In this document: positions 34,278-41,411 of the stretch, piece after piece | Layout: every line of letters begins with the position of its first letter | How positions within the stretch are numbered: position 1 is the stretch's first letter | Assembly: GCF_001431505.1 (NCBI RefSeq) | Contig: NZ_LDJP01000051.1 | Location: 1 to 41,411 of the forward strand | Length of the DNA: 41,411 nt | From: Stenotrophomonas daejeonensis | Lineage (GTDB): Bacteria; Pseudomonadota; Gammaproteobacteria; Xanthomonadales; Xanthomonadaceae | Direction of reading: 5' to 3' | The notes under the pieces: model-generated | The model's input: only the letters and a program-made list of their open reading frames with translations | Told to the model about the DNA's origin: nothing | Databases searched by the model: none | Position numbers and translations under genes: made by a program

Positions 34278-35413
34278 GACAGCAGGACGAGGTCGTCGCG
34301 GTGGATCACGTTCTCGCCATAGTTGTAGCCGAGGGTGGCCTCGATGGTGCGCGAATGGCTGCCGGCGATGCGCCGCACGTCCACCGCCGAATACTGGCTG
34401 ATGCCGTGCGCGATGCAGCCCCCGCCGTCGCGCACTTCGATCATGTCGCCGCGGCGGAACTCGCCCTGCACCGCGGCGATACCGCCGGGCAGCAGCGAGG
34501 CGCCCTTCTCTCGCAGCGCGCGCGCGGCGCCGCCATCGACCACGATCGCCCCCGGCTCGAGCGGCGCGTGCCGCAGCCAGTACTTGCGCGCGGCGATGCG
34601 CGAGCGCCCGGCGTGCAGGCGGGTGCCGCGCAGCCGGCCCTGCGCCAGCGCACGCACCACCTCGCCACTGCGGCCGTTGAACAGGCAGGTGTCGATGCCG
34701 GCCGCGCCGGCCTTCGCCGCCGCCTGCAGCTTGGTGTGCATGCCGCCGGTGCCGGCCGCGCTGCCGCTGCCACCGGCCATCGCCAGCACCTCGGCGGTCA
34801 GTTCGGTTACCTCGTTGATCGGCCGCGCCTGCGGATCGCGGCGCGGGTCGGCGGTATAGAGGCCGTCGATGTCGGTGGCGATGAACAGCGCATCGGCATC
34901 GACCAGCGCGGCGACGATGGCGGCGAGGTTGTCGTTGTCGCCGAGCTTGAGCTCATCGACGGAGACGGTGTCGTTCTCGTTGACCACCGGCAATGCGCCC
35001 AGCGCCAGCAATTCATTGAGGGTGGCGCGCGCGTTGAGGTAGCGGCGGCGGTTGCGCAGGTCGTCGTGGGTCAGCAGCACCTGCGCCACCGGCCGCTCGA
35101 AGAAGCGCTGCCACAGCGCGATCAGCTGCGCCTGCCCGAGCGCGGCCAGCGCCTGCCGCGCGGCGATGGCGGCACCGGCTTCGGCCGCCCTCGGCAGGAT
35201 GGCGCGGCCGGCCGCGACCGCGCCGGAGGAGACGATCACCACTTCCCTGCCGGCCAGCAGGTTGGCCGAGACGAACTGCGCCAGCCCCAGCGCGAAGCGC
35301 GGGCTCAGGCCACCGCCGTCGGCGGCCAGCAGGCTGCTGCCGATCTTCAATACCGCGCGCCGCCATGGCGGCAGCGCCTGTTCGGCGAAGGGCGAAGGGG
35401 CGGCCTCGTTCAT
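34274..35413 (-). CDS. proB: Glutamate 5-kinase
   Basis: The 379-residue protein phosphorylates glutamate with ATP, the first and normally proline-inhibited step of proline synthesis. The amino-acid-kinase domain shows VLKIGSSLL (about 21-29), [17 protein letters not shown] and [13 protein letters not shown], with [16 protein letters not shown]-terminal PUA domain (about 280-370) is present as in E. coli ProB. The ATG at 35413 lies four bases after the TGA of the YciI-like gene. The TAG stop falls in the repeat GTAG. Confidence 0.96.
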   Translation of the reverse strand: MNEAAPSPFAEQALPPWRRAVLKIGSSLLAADGGGLSPRFALGLAQFVSANLLAGREVVIVSSGAVAAGRAILPRAAEAGAAIAARQALAALGQAQLIALWQRFFERPVAQVLLTHDDLRNRRRYLNARATLNELLALGALPVVNENDTVSVDELKLGDNDNLAAIVAALVDADALFIATDIDGLYTADPRRDPQARPINEVTELTAEVLAMAGGSGSAAGTGGMHTKLQAAAKAGAAGIDTCLFNGRSGEVVRALAQGRLRGTRLHAGRSRIAARKYWLRHAPLEPGAIVVDGGAARALREKGASLLPGGIAAVQGEFRRGDMIEVRDGGGCIAHGISQYSAVDVRRIAGSHSRTIEATLGYNYGENVIHRDDLVLLS

Positions 35414-35417
35414 GGGC

Positions 35418-35675
35418 TCAGCGGGTGTTCCACTCGTGCACGGTCAGGTCCGAGCAACCGTGGACGGCCAGCGGGTCGGTCGCGACGATGGCCCGTGCCG
35501 CGTCCATGTCGGCGACGTCGCGCAGCACGTAGGCACCACCGCTGCCATCGGCGAAACCGCCGGTCAGGTGCAGCAGCCCGCGTTCGCGCAGGTCGTCGAG
35601 GAAAGCCTTGTGCGGGGCGATGACCGACGTGTCGAACGCCGGCTTGCGCATGGCCATGACCAGATACAGCTTCAC
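35418..35675 (-). CDS. YciI-like (dimeric alpha-beta barrel) protein
   Basis: The 85-residue protein starts VKLYLVMAMRKPAF and carries the YciI-family pattern HKAFLDDLRERGLLHLTGGFADGSGGAYVLRDVADMDAARAIVATDPLAVHG, summarised here by HKAFLDDL and ATDPLAVHG. These are the histidine and aspartate positions of the family pocket. The function of YciI proteins is mostly unknown. The start is GTG 35675, preceded by GGAG six bases upstream; there is no family-like sequence above it. It sits between argH and proB and is probably co-transcribed with proB. It is easy to miss because of its length and start codon. Confidence 0.82.
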   Translation of the reverse strand: MKLYLVMAMRKPAFDTSVIAPHKAFLDDLRERGLLHLTGGFADGSGGAYVLRDVADMDAARAIVATDPLAVHGCSDLTVHEWNTR

Positions 35676-35759
35676 TTCGTTCTCCGTCGCATGAAGCGCC
35701 AGCGTCGATGTTGCACTGCCGCGCAATACATTTGGGCGATGCTTTCGTTTCCAACCAAC

Positions 35760-35823
35760 GTAGGTCGGGGCTACGCCCACGACGCGGGGTATTGCAGATG
35801 CCGGGGACGTAGCCCCGACCTAC
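35760..35823. repeat. REP pair, GTCGGGGC-type (class 1)
   Basis: GTAG (35760-35763) with GTCGGGGC/GCCCACGAC (one mismatch) faces GCCGGGG...CCCCGAC ending CTAC (35820-35823). It is the first of two pairs in tandem in the 220-base argH-yciI gap. Confidence 0.85.
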
Positions 35824-35832
35824 GTCTCGTGG

Positions 35833-35899
35833 ATGCGGGGCTTGCCCCGCATGGGGCATTGCCGTGAAGGCCTCCGTGCGGGGCAAGTCCCGCACCTAC
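35833..35899. repeat. REP pair, TGCGGGGC-type (class 2)
   Basis: ATGCGGGGC-TT-GCCCCGCAT (35833-35852) faces GTGCGGGGC-AA-GTCCCGCAC (35876-35895) with CTAC at 35896-35899. The minus-strand GTAG supplies the argH stop codon. Two different repeat classes therefore lie side by side. Confidence 0.88.
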
Positions 35900-37194
35900 G
35901 GTTGCAGCGCCACCCAGCGTGCCTGCAGTTCTTCCAGCCGCAGGTCGGCGGCCGCGCCCGGCGACACCCGCGCGGCGAGGCTGCCTTCCGGCGTGCGCCC
36001 CTGCCCGGCCGTGTCCGCCGCGGCGGCGGCGGCCTTGTAGGCATCGCGGAACGGCACGCCGGCCACCGCCGCTTCCACCGCCACGTCGGTGGCGTACATG
36101 CCCGAGTCGATCGCGGCGCGGATGTTGTCGTCGCGCCAGTCGAGGTTGGACAGCAGCGCCGGCAGCAGTTCCAGCGCGGCCAGGCCGCGGCCGAAGCCGT
36201 GGAAGATCGCGCCCTTGGACGCCTGCAGGTCGCGGTGGTAGCCCGACGGCAGCGACAGCAGCTGCTCGATCTCGGTGCGCGCGGCGGCCACGCTGGCGTG
36301 GGTGGCGCGCATCAGCTCGATCACATCCGGGTTGCGCTTGTTCGGCATGATCGAACTGCCGGTGGTGTACTGCGCCGGCAGCGCCACGAAGGCGAACTCG
36401 CCGGTGGTGAACAGCGACAGGTCCCAGGCGATGCGGCGCAGGTCCAGGGTCGCCCCGCCGAGCGCTTCCAGCGCGGCCAGCTCGAACTTTCCGCGCGAGA
36501 GCTGGGCGTAGATCGGCGATACCTGCATGCGCGCGAACTCCAGCGCGCGCGTGGTGTGTTCGCGGTCCAGCGGCAGGTTGACGCCGTAGCCGGCGGCGGT
36601 GCCCAGCGGGTTGCAGTCGATCAGCCGGCGGGTGTCGGCCGCGCGCACCGCGTTGTCGATGAAGGCTTCGGCCCAGCCCGCCCACCACATGCCGGCCGAG
36701 GACACCACGGCGCGCTGGATGTGGGTGTAGCCGGGCAATGGCTGGGCGTGCTCGGCGGCGGCGCGGTCCAGCGCCACCTTCGCCACTTCGCGGCTGAGCT
36801 GTGCCACGCGCGCCAGCTTCTCCTTCAGCCACAGGCGGGTGGCGACCAGGATCTGGTCGTTGCGGCTGCGGCCGGTGTGGATCTTGCGACCGGCGTCGCC
36901 AAGGCGCTCGGTCAGCCGTGCCTCGATCGCCGAATGGCAATCCTCGTAGCGCTCGTCGAGCACGAACGCGCCGCTGCGGAAATCGCCGGCCAGCAGCGCC
37001 AGCTCACGCTTGAGCGCGGCCAGCTCGTCGGCCGAGAGGATGCCGATATGCTGCAGCCCCTCCGCATGCGCGGTGCTGGCGGCGATGTCGTGCAGGAAGA
37101 ACTCGCGGTCGAGGATCACGTCGTCGCCGGCGAGGAAGGCCTGGATGTTGGCGTCTACCGCGACGCCGGGCTTCTGCCACAGCAGGTTGGTCAT
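35896..37194 (-). CDS. argH: Argininosuccinate lyase
   Basis: The 432-residue protein splits argininosuccinate to arginine and fumarate, the last step of arginine synthesis. It has the fumarase-superfamily signature [11 protein letters not shown] (about 277-287), the N-terminal block HTGRSRNDQ and the catalytic YTHIQRA. The length is slightly below E. coli ArgH (457) and the C-terminus ends within the repeat-derived stop. The ATG at 37194 follows TTGGAG at six bases; an in-frame upstream extension derives from the repeat and is not part of the protein. It follows argC across a 95-base gap. Confidence 0.96.
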   Translation of the reverse strand: MTNLLWQKPGVAVDANIQAFLAGDDVILDREFFLHDIAASTAHAEGLQHIGILSADELAALKRELALLAGDFRSGAFVLDERYEDCHSAIEARLTERLGDAGRKIHTGRSRNDQILVATRLWLKEKLARVAQLSREVAKVALDRAAAEHAQPLPGYTHIQRAVVSSAGMWWAGWAEAFIDNAVRAADTRRLIDCNPLGTAAGYGVNLPLDREHTTRALEFARMQVSPIYAQLSRGKFELAALEALGGATLDLRRIAWDLSLFTTGEFAFVALPAQYTTGSSIMPNKRNPDVIELMRATHASVAAARTEIEQLLSLPSGYHRDLQASKGAIFHGFGRGLAALELLPALLSNLDWRDDNIRAAIDSGMYATDVAVEAAVAGVPFRDAYKAAAAAADTAGQGRTPEGSLAARVSPGAAADLRLEELQARWVALQP

Positions 37195-37214
37195 GTCGTT
37201 CTCCAAAATGCCTC

Positions 37215-37285
37215 GTAGGAGCGCACCTTGGTGCGCGATGGGTATTCCCGGGAAAGCTTCATCGCGCACCAAGGTGCGCTCCTAC
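37215..37285. repeat. Perfect 26-base inverted GTAG-GAGCG pair between argC and argH (class 3)
   Basis: The two arms at 37215-37240 and 37260-37285 are exact reverse complements, separated by 19 bases, and both begin with GTAGGAGCG at their outer ends. Each arm holds a CACC-TT-GGTG dyad. The near arm lies about 20 bases upstream of the argH start, directly before its ribosome-binding site. Confidence 0.92.
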
Positions 37286-37289
37286 GGAT

Positions 37290-38239
<950 letters not shown>

Positions 38240-38243
<4 letters not shown>

Positions 38244-38851
38244 GAGTGCGAATCCAGAAGGTAGTGCAGGTGGCTGCGGACCGCCGGCCACTCGCTGTCG
38301 ATGATGGAGAACACCACGGTATCGCGCGGCGTGCCGTCGGCGTGGCGCTTGTGGTTGCGCAGCACGCCGTCCTGCTTCGCCCCGAGCCGGGCGATGGCGG
38401 TGCGCGAGGCGTGGTTGAACCAGCTGGTCTCGAAGCCGACGGCGATGCAGCCCATCGCCTCGAACGCATGCCGCAGCAACAACAGCTTGGCCTCGGTGTT
38501 CAGGCCGGTGCGCTGTACCCGCCGCTGGTACCAGGTGTAGCCGATGTTCAGCCGTGGCACGCCCGCGTCCAGCGCATAGAAACGGGTGCTGCCGACCACC
38601 GCGCCGGCGGCGTCGCGGACCACGAAGGGCAGCGCCGTGCCCTGCGCCTGCGCCTCCAGCGCCGCGGCGACGTGCTGTTCCACGGCATCCGGCGCCGGCA
38701 CGTTGGTGTACCAGCAGCGCGACAGTTCGCCGTCGCCCAGCGCCTGCCGCAAGGCCGGCGCGTGCGCCGCCTGCAGTGGTTCCAACACGACGTGGCGGCC
38801 GCGCAGTTCCGGCACCTGGCGCCATGCGGCATTGGCGGACGGGGCATTCAT
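38240..38851 (-). CDS. GNAT-family N-acetyltransferase (RimJ/RimL-like) inside the arginine operon
   Basis: The 203-residue protein has the RimJ/RimL-type layout: [19 protein letters not shown] at the start, a central TRFYALD strand, [21 protein letters not shown] around the acetyl-CoA region and [19 protein letters not shown] with the C-terminal [16 protein letters not shown] block. It transfers acetyl groups to an unknown amine. It is overlapped by four bases at both ends (argB(A) and argC), so it is an integral operon member. The N-acetylglutamate synthase activity is already covered by the fused domain of the upstream gene, so its role is open. Confidence 0.85.
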
Positions 38852-40176
38852 CCCTGCAGGCTCGCCTGGCGTTCGCCGCAGTGCTTCACGTAGCCGCGGA
38901 TGCTGTCGAAGTCGCTGGCGCCGAACCAGAACACCTTCCAGTGGTCGAGCTTGTAGCAGCCGTCGGACTCGGCGTAATAGAAATGGTTGACCGCATTGCC
39001 GTTGCGCGAGCGCCAGAACAGCTGCGGGGTTTCCTCCAGCATCACGTTCCACACCGCGCGGCCCAGGCCCTCGCCCTGCGCGTCGTCGAGCACCGCGAAC
39101 TTGTCTAGGTAGACGCCCTCGGCCTCGTCGGTGAGGATCACCGCGGTGCGGTAGTTCTCGCTGACGTAGGCGCGCAGCAGCTTCGTCTTCTCGAAGTAAT
39201 CCGGCACCAGCGTGCGGCCGAAGCTGGATTCGATCAGCGCCTTCAGCCGCACGATGTCCAGCTGCTCCCACGCCGTCGCCTTGAGCACCTTCTCACCGCG
39301 CCGCACCAGCGTGCCCGAACCCTTGTGGGTGAACAGTTCCTTTGCCAGATCCGCCGGGCGGGTGATCGACACCGAGGATTCTTCCGGCAAGCGATCCAGC
39401 AGGTCCTTGATCTGCTCGATCTTGACCTTCATGCCGCCATGCAGCCACGGCTGCTGGATCAGGTGCTCGTACTCGGTGGACAGGTTGATCGAGTCGATCA
39501 CCTTGCCGTCGGCATCGAGCAGGCCGCCGGTGCCGGTGAGGAAGATGATCTTGTACGGCTGCAGTTCCTGCACCAGCTCGTTGGCGGCGAAGTCGGCGTT
39601 GACGTTGAGGATCTGCCCGCTCGGCGTCTCGCCCAGCGAGGTGATGACCGGGATCGAACCGGCGCGCAGGCTGGCCTCGATCGGCGCGAGGTTGACCCGC
39701 TTCACCTCGCCGACCAGCCCGTAGATGCTCTGGTCGAGGTACTCGGCCTCGAACACGCCGCCGGTGATCGAGGTGGCGCGCGCACCGTTCTGCTGCAGCG
39801 CCTCGACCAGTTGCAGGTTCGACTGCTGGAACACCTTGCGCACGATCGCCAGCGCCTCGGGCGTGGTCACGCGCAGGCCGTCCACGGTCTGCTTCTCGAT
39901 GCCGGCCGCCGACAGCTCGGCGTCCAGCTGCGGGCCGGCGCCATGCAGCACGATCGGGGTCAGGCCGACCTCCTGCAGGAACGACAGCGAGGACGTCAGC
40001 GCGTCGAGGTCGTCGCGCAGCACCGCGCCGCCGACCTTGACCACGGCGAAGCGCTTGGCGTCCAGCTGCGAGAAGCGCTTGAGGTACTGGCTGATCTCCT
40101 TCGCGCTGGCCATGCTCGAAAGCAGGCGCACGATGGTCTGGCGGGTCTGGCGGTGGGGCTGCATGGCGGGGGACAT
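38848..40176 (-). CDS. argB: Bifunctional N-acetylglutamate kinase/synthase
   Basis: The 442-residue protein joins an amino-acid-kinase domain (about 1-290; [31 protein letters not shown]) to a GNAT domain (about 300-442; [18 protein letters not shown] with the acetyl-CoA loop QGEGLG, LFWRSR and [11 protein letters not shown]). This is the xanthomonad NAGS/K type, closer to vertebrate NAGS than to E. coli ArgA. It makes and then phosphorylates N-acetylglutamate, and the vertebrate-like fold is subject to arginine control. ATG 40176 is chosen; no strong ribosome-binding site is visible, and ATG 40164 (MQPHRQTR) is possible. It lies 28 bases after argE' and overlaps the GNAT gene. Confidence 0.95.
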   Translation of the reverse strand: MSPAMQPHRQTRQTIVRLLSSMASAKEISQYLKRFSQLDAKRFAVVKVGGAVLRDDLDALTSSLSFLQEVGLTPIVLHGAGPQLDAELSAAGIEKQTVDGLRVTTPEALAIVRKVFQQSNLQLVEALQQNGARATSITGGVFEAEYLDQSIYGLVGEVKRVNLAPIEASLRAGSIPVITSLGETPSGQILNVNADFAANELVQELQPYKIIFLTGTGGLLDADGKVIDSINLSTEYEHLIQQPWLHGGMKVKIEQIKDLLDRLPEESSVSITRPADLAKELFTHKGSGTLVRRGEKVLKATAWEQLDIVRLKALIESSFGRTLVPDYFEKTKLLRAYVSENYRTAVILTDEAEGVYLDKFAVLDDAQGEGLGRAVWNVMLEETPQLFWRSRNGNAVNHFYYAESDGCYKLDHWKVFWFGASDFDSIRGYVKHCGERQASLQG

Positions 40177-40204
40177 TTCGTTGGCTTGGGGAATGCGGGG
40201 CGGC

Positions 40205-41302
40205 TCAGGCGCCGCGCTGCAGGATGTGGTGGACCGACGCGACATAATGCTGCAGCTGCTCCAGCGTCACGAACTCGTCGGCGGTATGGGCCTGGGCGAT
40301 GTCGCCGGGGCCGTAGACCAGCGCGGTATGGCCGGCGGCCGAGAACAGCGAGGCTTCGGTCCAGAAATCCACCGCATTGCCGATCGGCAGGCCCAGTTCG
40401 TCGGCGACGTCGCGCGCGGCAAGGCGGCGTTCCTCGGCACGGGCAATGTCGCCCGACGGCAGGCTCGGGCCGCGGAAGGTTTCCTCGAAATGCGCGGCGG
40501 CCGGCTCGGCAAAACCGGCGAACGTGGCCAGCAGCTGGTCGATATCCATCGACGGCAGCGGGCGGAAACCGAAACGCAGCTCGGCTTCCGGCGCGATCAT
40601 GTTGGCCTTGATGCCACCTTCGACCCGGCCGATGTTGAAGCGCAGCCCGGTCAGCCCGCCGAAACGCGCATGCGCCAGCGACTCGACGTGGTCCAGCGCG
40701 CGACCGCCCCAGCGCATCGCCTGATGCAGGGCACTTGCCGCCGCATCCTGCTTGCCCGAGGCATGGCCGGCGCGGCCCTTGAAATTCATCAGCACCGAGC
40801 TGATGCCGCGATGCGCCAGCACCGCCTCGCCCATCGTCGGCTCGGCGGCCAGCACGGCTTCGTATGGGATGCCGCGGGCGAGGAAGGCGGCGATGCAGCG
40901 CGGGTCGTTGGCTTCCTCGTCGGAGGAGAACAGGAACGCGGCATCGCCATCGGTGGCGTTTGCGGCAGCCACCAGCGCGGCGGCAGCACCCTTGATGTCG
41001 CATACGCCGAGGCCGACCACACGGTCATCCAGACGCCGCATCACGTGCGGGTCGGCGCTCCAGTGCGGCGAATCCGGCACCGTGTCCAGGTGCACGTTGA
41101 ACAGATACTTCGGCGTGCCGCGCACCGCGTACAGGCTGACTGCGCCGGCACCGTGATCGGTCACCTCGACGTCGAAGCCCGGCAGATTGGCGCGCAGATA
41201 ATCGAAGATGCCGCCGGTGGTGATCGCACGCGGCGGGTTGCGGGTGTCGAAGGACACCAGCTTTTCGAGGTGCGTGAGGGTGGATTCGAGGAGTTCGGTC
41301 AT
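40205..41302 (-). CDS. argE: N-acetylcitrulline deacetylase (ArgE homologue, M20 family)
   Basis: The 365-residue protein is an M20 metallohydrolase with metal ligands H71 and D73 (NVHLDTVP), D102 (GVCDIKG) and E129-E130 (SSDEEAND), plus GHASG in the lid domain. In Xanthomonas the enzyme at this position releases citrulline from N-acetylcitrulline, because carbamoylation happens on acetylornithine. The substrate cannot be proven from this sequence alone, but the neighbouring NAGS/K and gene order support it. ATG 41302 gives MTELLESTL. It is the first arg gene visible; the acetylornithine carbamoyltransferase gene is expected beyond the right edge. Confidence 0.92.
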   Translation of the reverse strand: MTELLESTLTHLEKLVSFDTRNPPRAITTGGIFDYLRANLPGFDVEVTDHGAGAVSLYAVRGTPKYLFNVHLDTVPDSPHWSADPHVMRRLDDRVVGLGVCDIKGAAAALVAAANATDGDAAFLFSSDEEANDPRCIAAFLARGIPYEAVLAAEPTMGEAVLAHRGISSVLMNFKGRAGHASGKQDAAASALHQAMRWGGRALDHVESLAHARFGGLTGLRFNIGRVEGGIKANMIAPEAELRFGFRPLPSMDIDQLLATFAGFAEPAAAHFEETFRGPSLPSGDIARAEERRLAARDVADELGLPIGNAVDFWTEASLFSAAGHTALVYGPGDIAQAHTADEFVTLEQLQHYVASVHHILQRGA

Positions 41303-41335
41303 GGGATCGGATCGCGGCAATGGCAGGCAGGCTCC

Positions 41336-41354
41336 CTTCTCCCTGCGGGAGAAG
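41336..41354. repeat. CTTCTCCC interspersed palindrome upstream of argE
   Basis: CTTCTCCC-TGC-GGGAGAAG forms an eight-base-pair hairpin, followed by GCCCGAAGGGC (another small hairpin) and GGATGAGGGG. It is the same repeat family as the pair inside icmF (27080-27180). It lies 34 bases upstream of the argE' start, in the leader. Confidence 0.8.
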
Positions 41355-41411
41355 GTGCCCGAAGGGCGGATGAGGGGCGAGCGGAGTCCATGATGTTTGA
41401 GCCATCGGGAC

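Noticed and set aside
35760-35899. CRISPR-like array of palindromes
   Set aside because: There are only four units of two classes in facing orientation, without uniform repeats and spacers and without cas genes.
37195-37272. 26-residue upstream extension of ArgH
   Set aside because: The extension is translated repeat sequence. ATG 37194 has a GGAG ribosome-binding site and the family-type N-terminus.

Overview
The window is high-GC gammaproteobacterial chromosome, most likely Xanthomonadaceae (Xanthomonas, Stenotrophomonas, Pseudoxanthomonas or Lysobacter group). The strongest evidence is the arginine locus. It has a single protein combining N-acetylglutamate kinase and synthase domains, and an ArgE homologue in the position of the N-acetylcitrulline deacetylase known from Xanthomonas. 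The gene order is argE'-argB(A)-GNAT-argC-argH-(yciI)-proB-proA. Other support comes from a MacAB/outer-membrane-factor pump, fused isobutyryl-CoA mutase next to leucine dehydrogenase, several diguanylate cyclases and many GTAG-headed palindromic repeats. No species can be named from sequence alone.

Layout. 1-3.5 kb holds the end of an ArgP-type LysR regulator, an M14 metallopeptidase, a YihG-like acyltransferase and RNase T. 3.8-9.9 kb holds two tandem paralogous periplasmic-propeller diguanylate cyclases. 10.1-17.2 kb holds an OmpR-type two-component pair divergent from a macA-macB-outer membrane factor operon; the shared promoter region has phased direct repeats. 17.4-19.4 kb is a compact operon of Rrf2 regulator, GliT-like FAD dithiol oxidoreductase and SAM methyltransferase. 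19.6-23.5 kb holds a GH20 hexosaminidase, a small membrane protein, a structured intergenic segment and a triple-PAS diguanylate cyclase. 23.7-25.1 kb is one AT-rich P-loop NTPase gene, clearly foreign. 25.1-30.1 kb holds icmF, which carries in-frame repeat insertions, divergent from leucine dehydrogenase. 30.1-32.9 kb holds a tail-anchored FHA protein, a PHA-granule-type small protein, tRNA-Pro(CGG) with promoter and terminator, and a CynX/NimT-type MFS transporter. 32.9-41.3 kb is the proline and arginine biosynthesis cluster on the minus strand.

How the genes fit together. The arg/pro genes form a nearly complete route: acetylglutamate synthesis and phosphorylation, reduction, deacetylation of acetylcitrulline, argininosuccinate lysis, and the glutamate-to-proline branch. 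argD, argG and the transcarbamylase are not in the window; the transcarbamylase would be expected just past the right edge. The two-component pair probably controls the adjacent efflux pump. Leucine dehydrogenase and IcmF probably meet in branched-chain amino and acyl-CoA metabolism. Three diguanylate cyclases make this a c-di-GMP-rich stretch.

The most unusual signals are six native genes whose TAG stop lies inside a GTAG tetranucleotide (four clearly in palindromic repeats); four repeat insertions kept in frame inside icmF; the lone AT-rich NTPase; and the thiol-redox/methyltransferase operon. No CRISPR array, integrase, transposase or rRNA was seen. Apart from the tRNA region (31332-31645), no gap between genes exceeds 300 bases.
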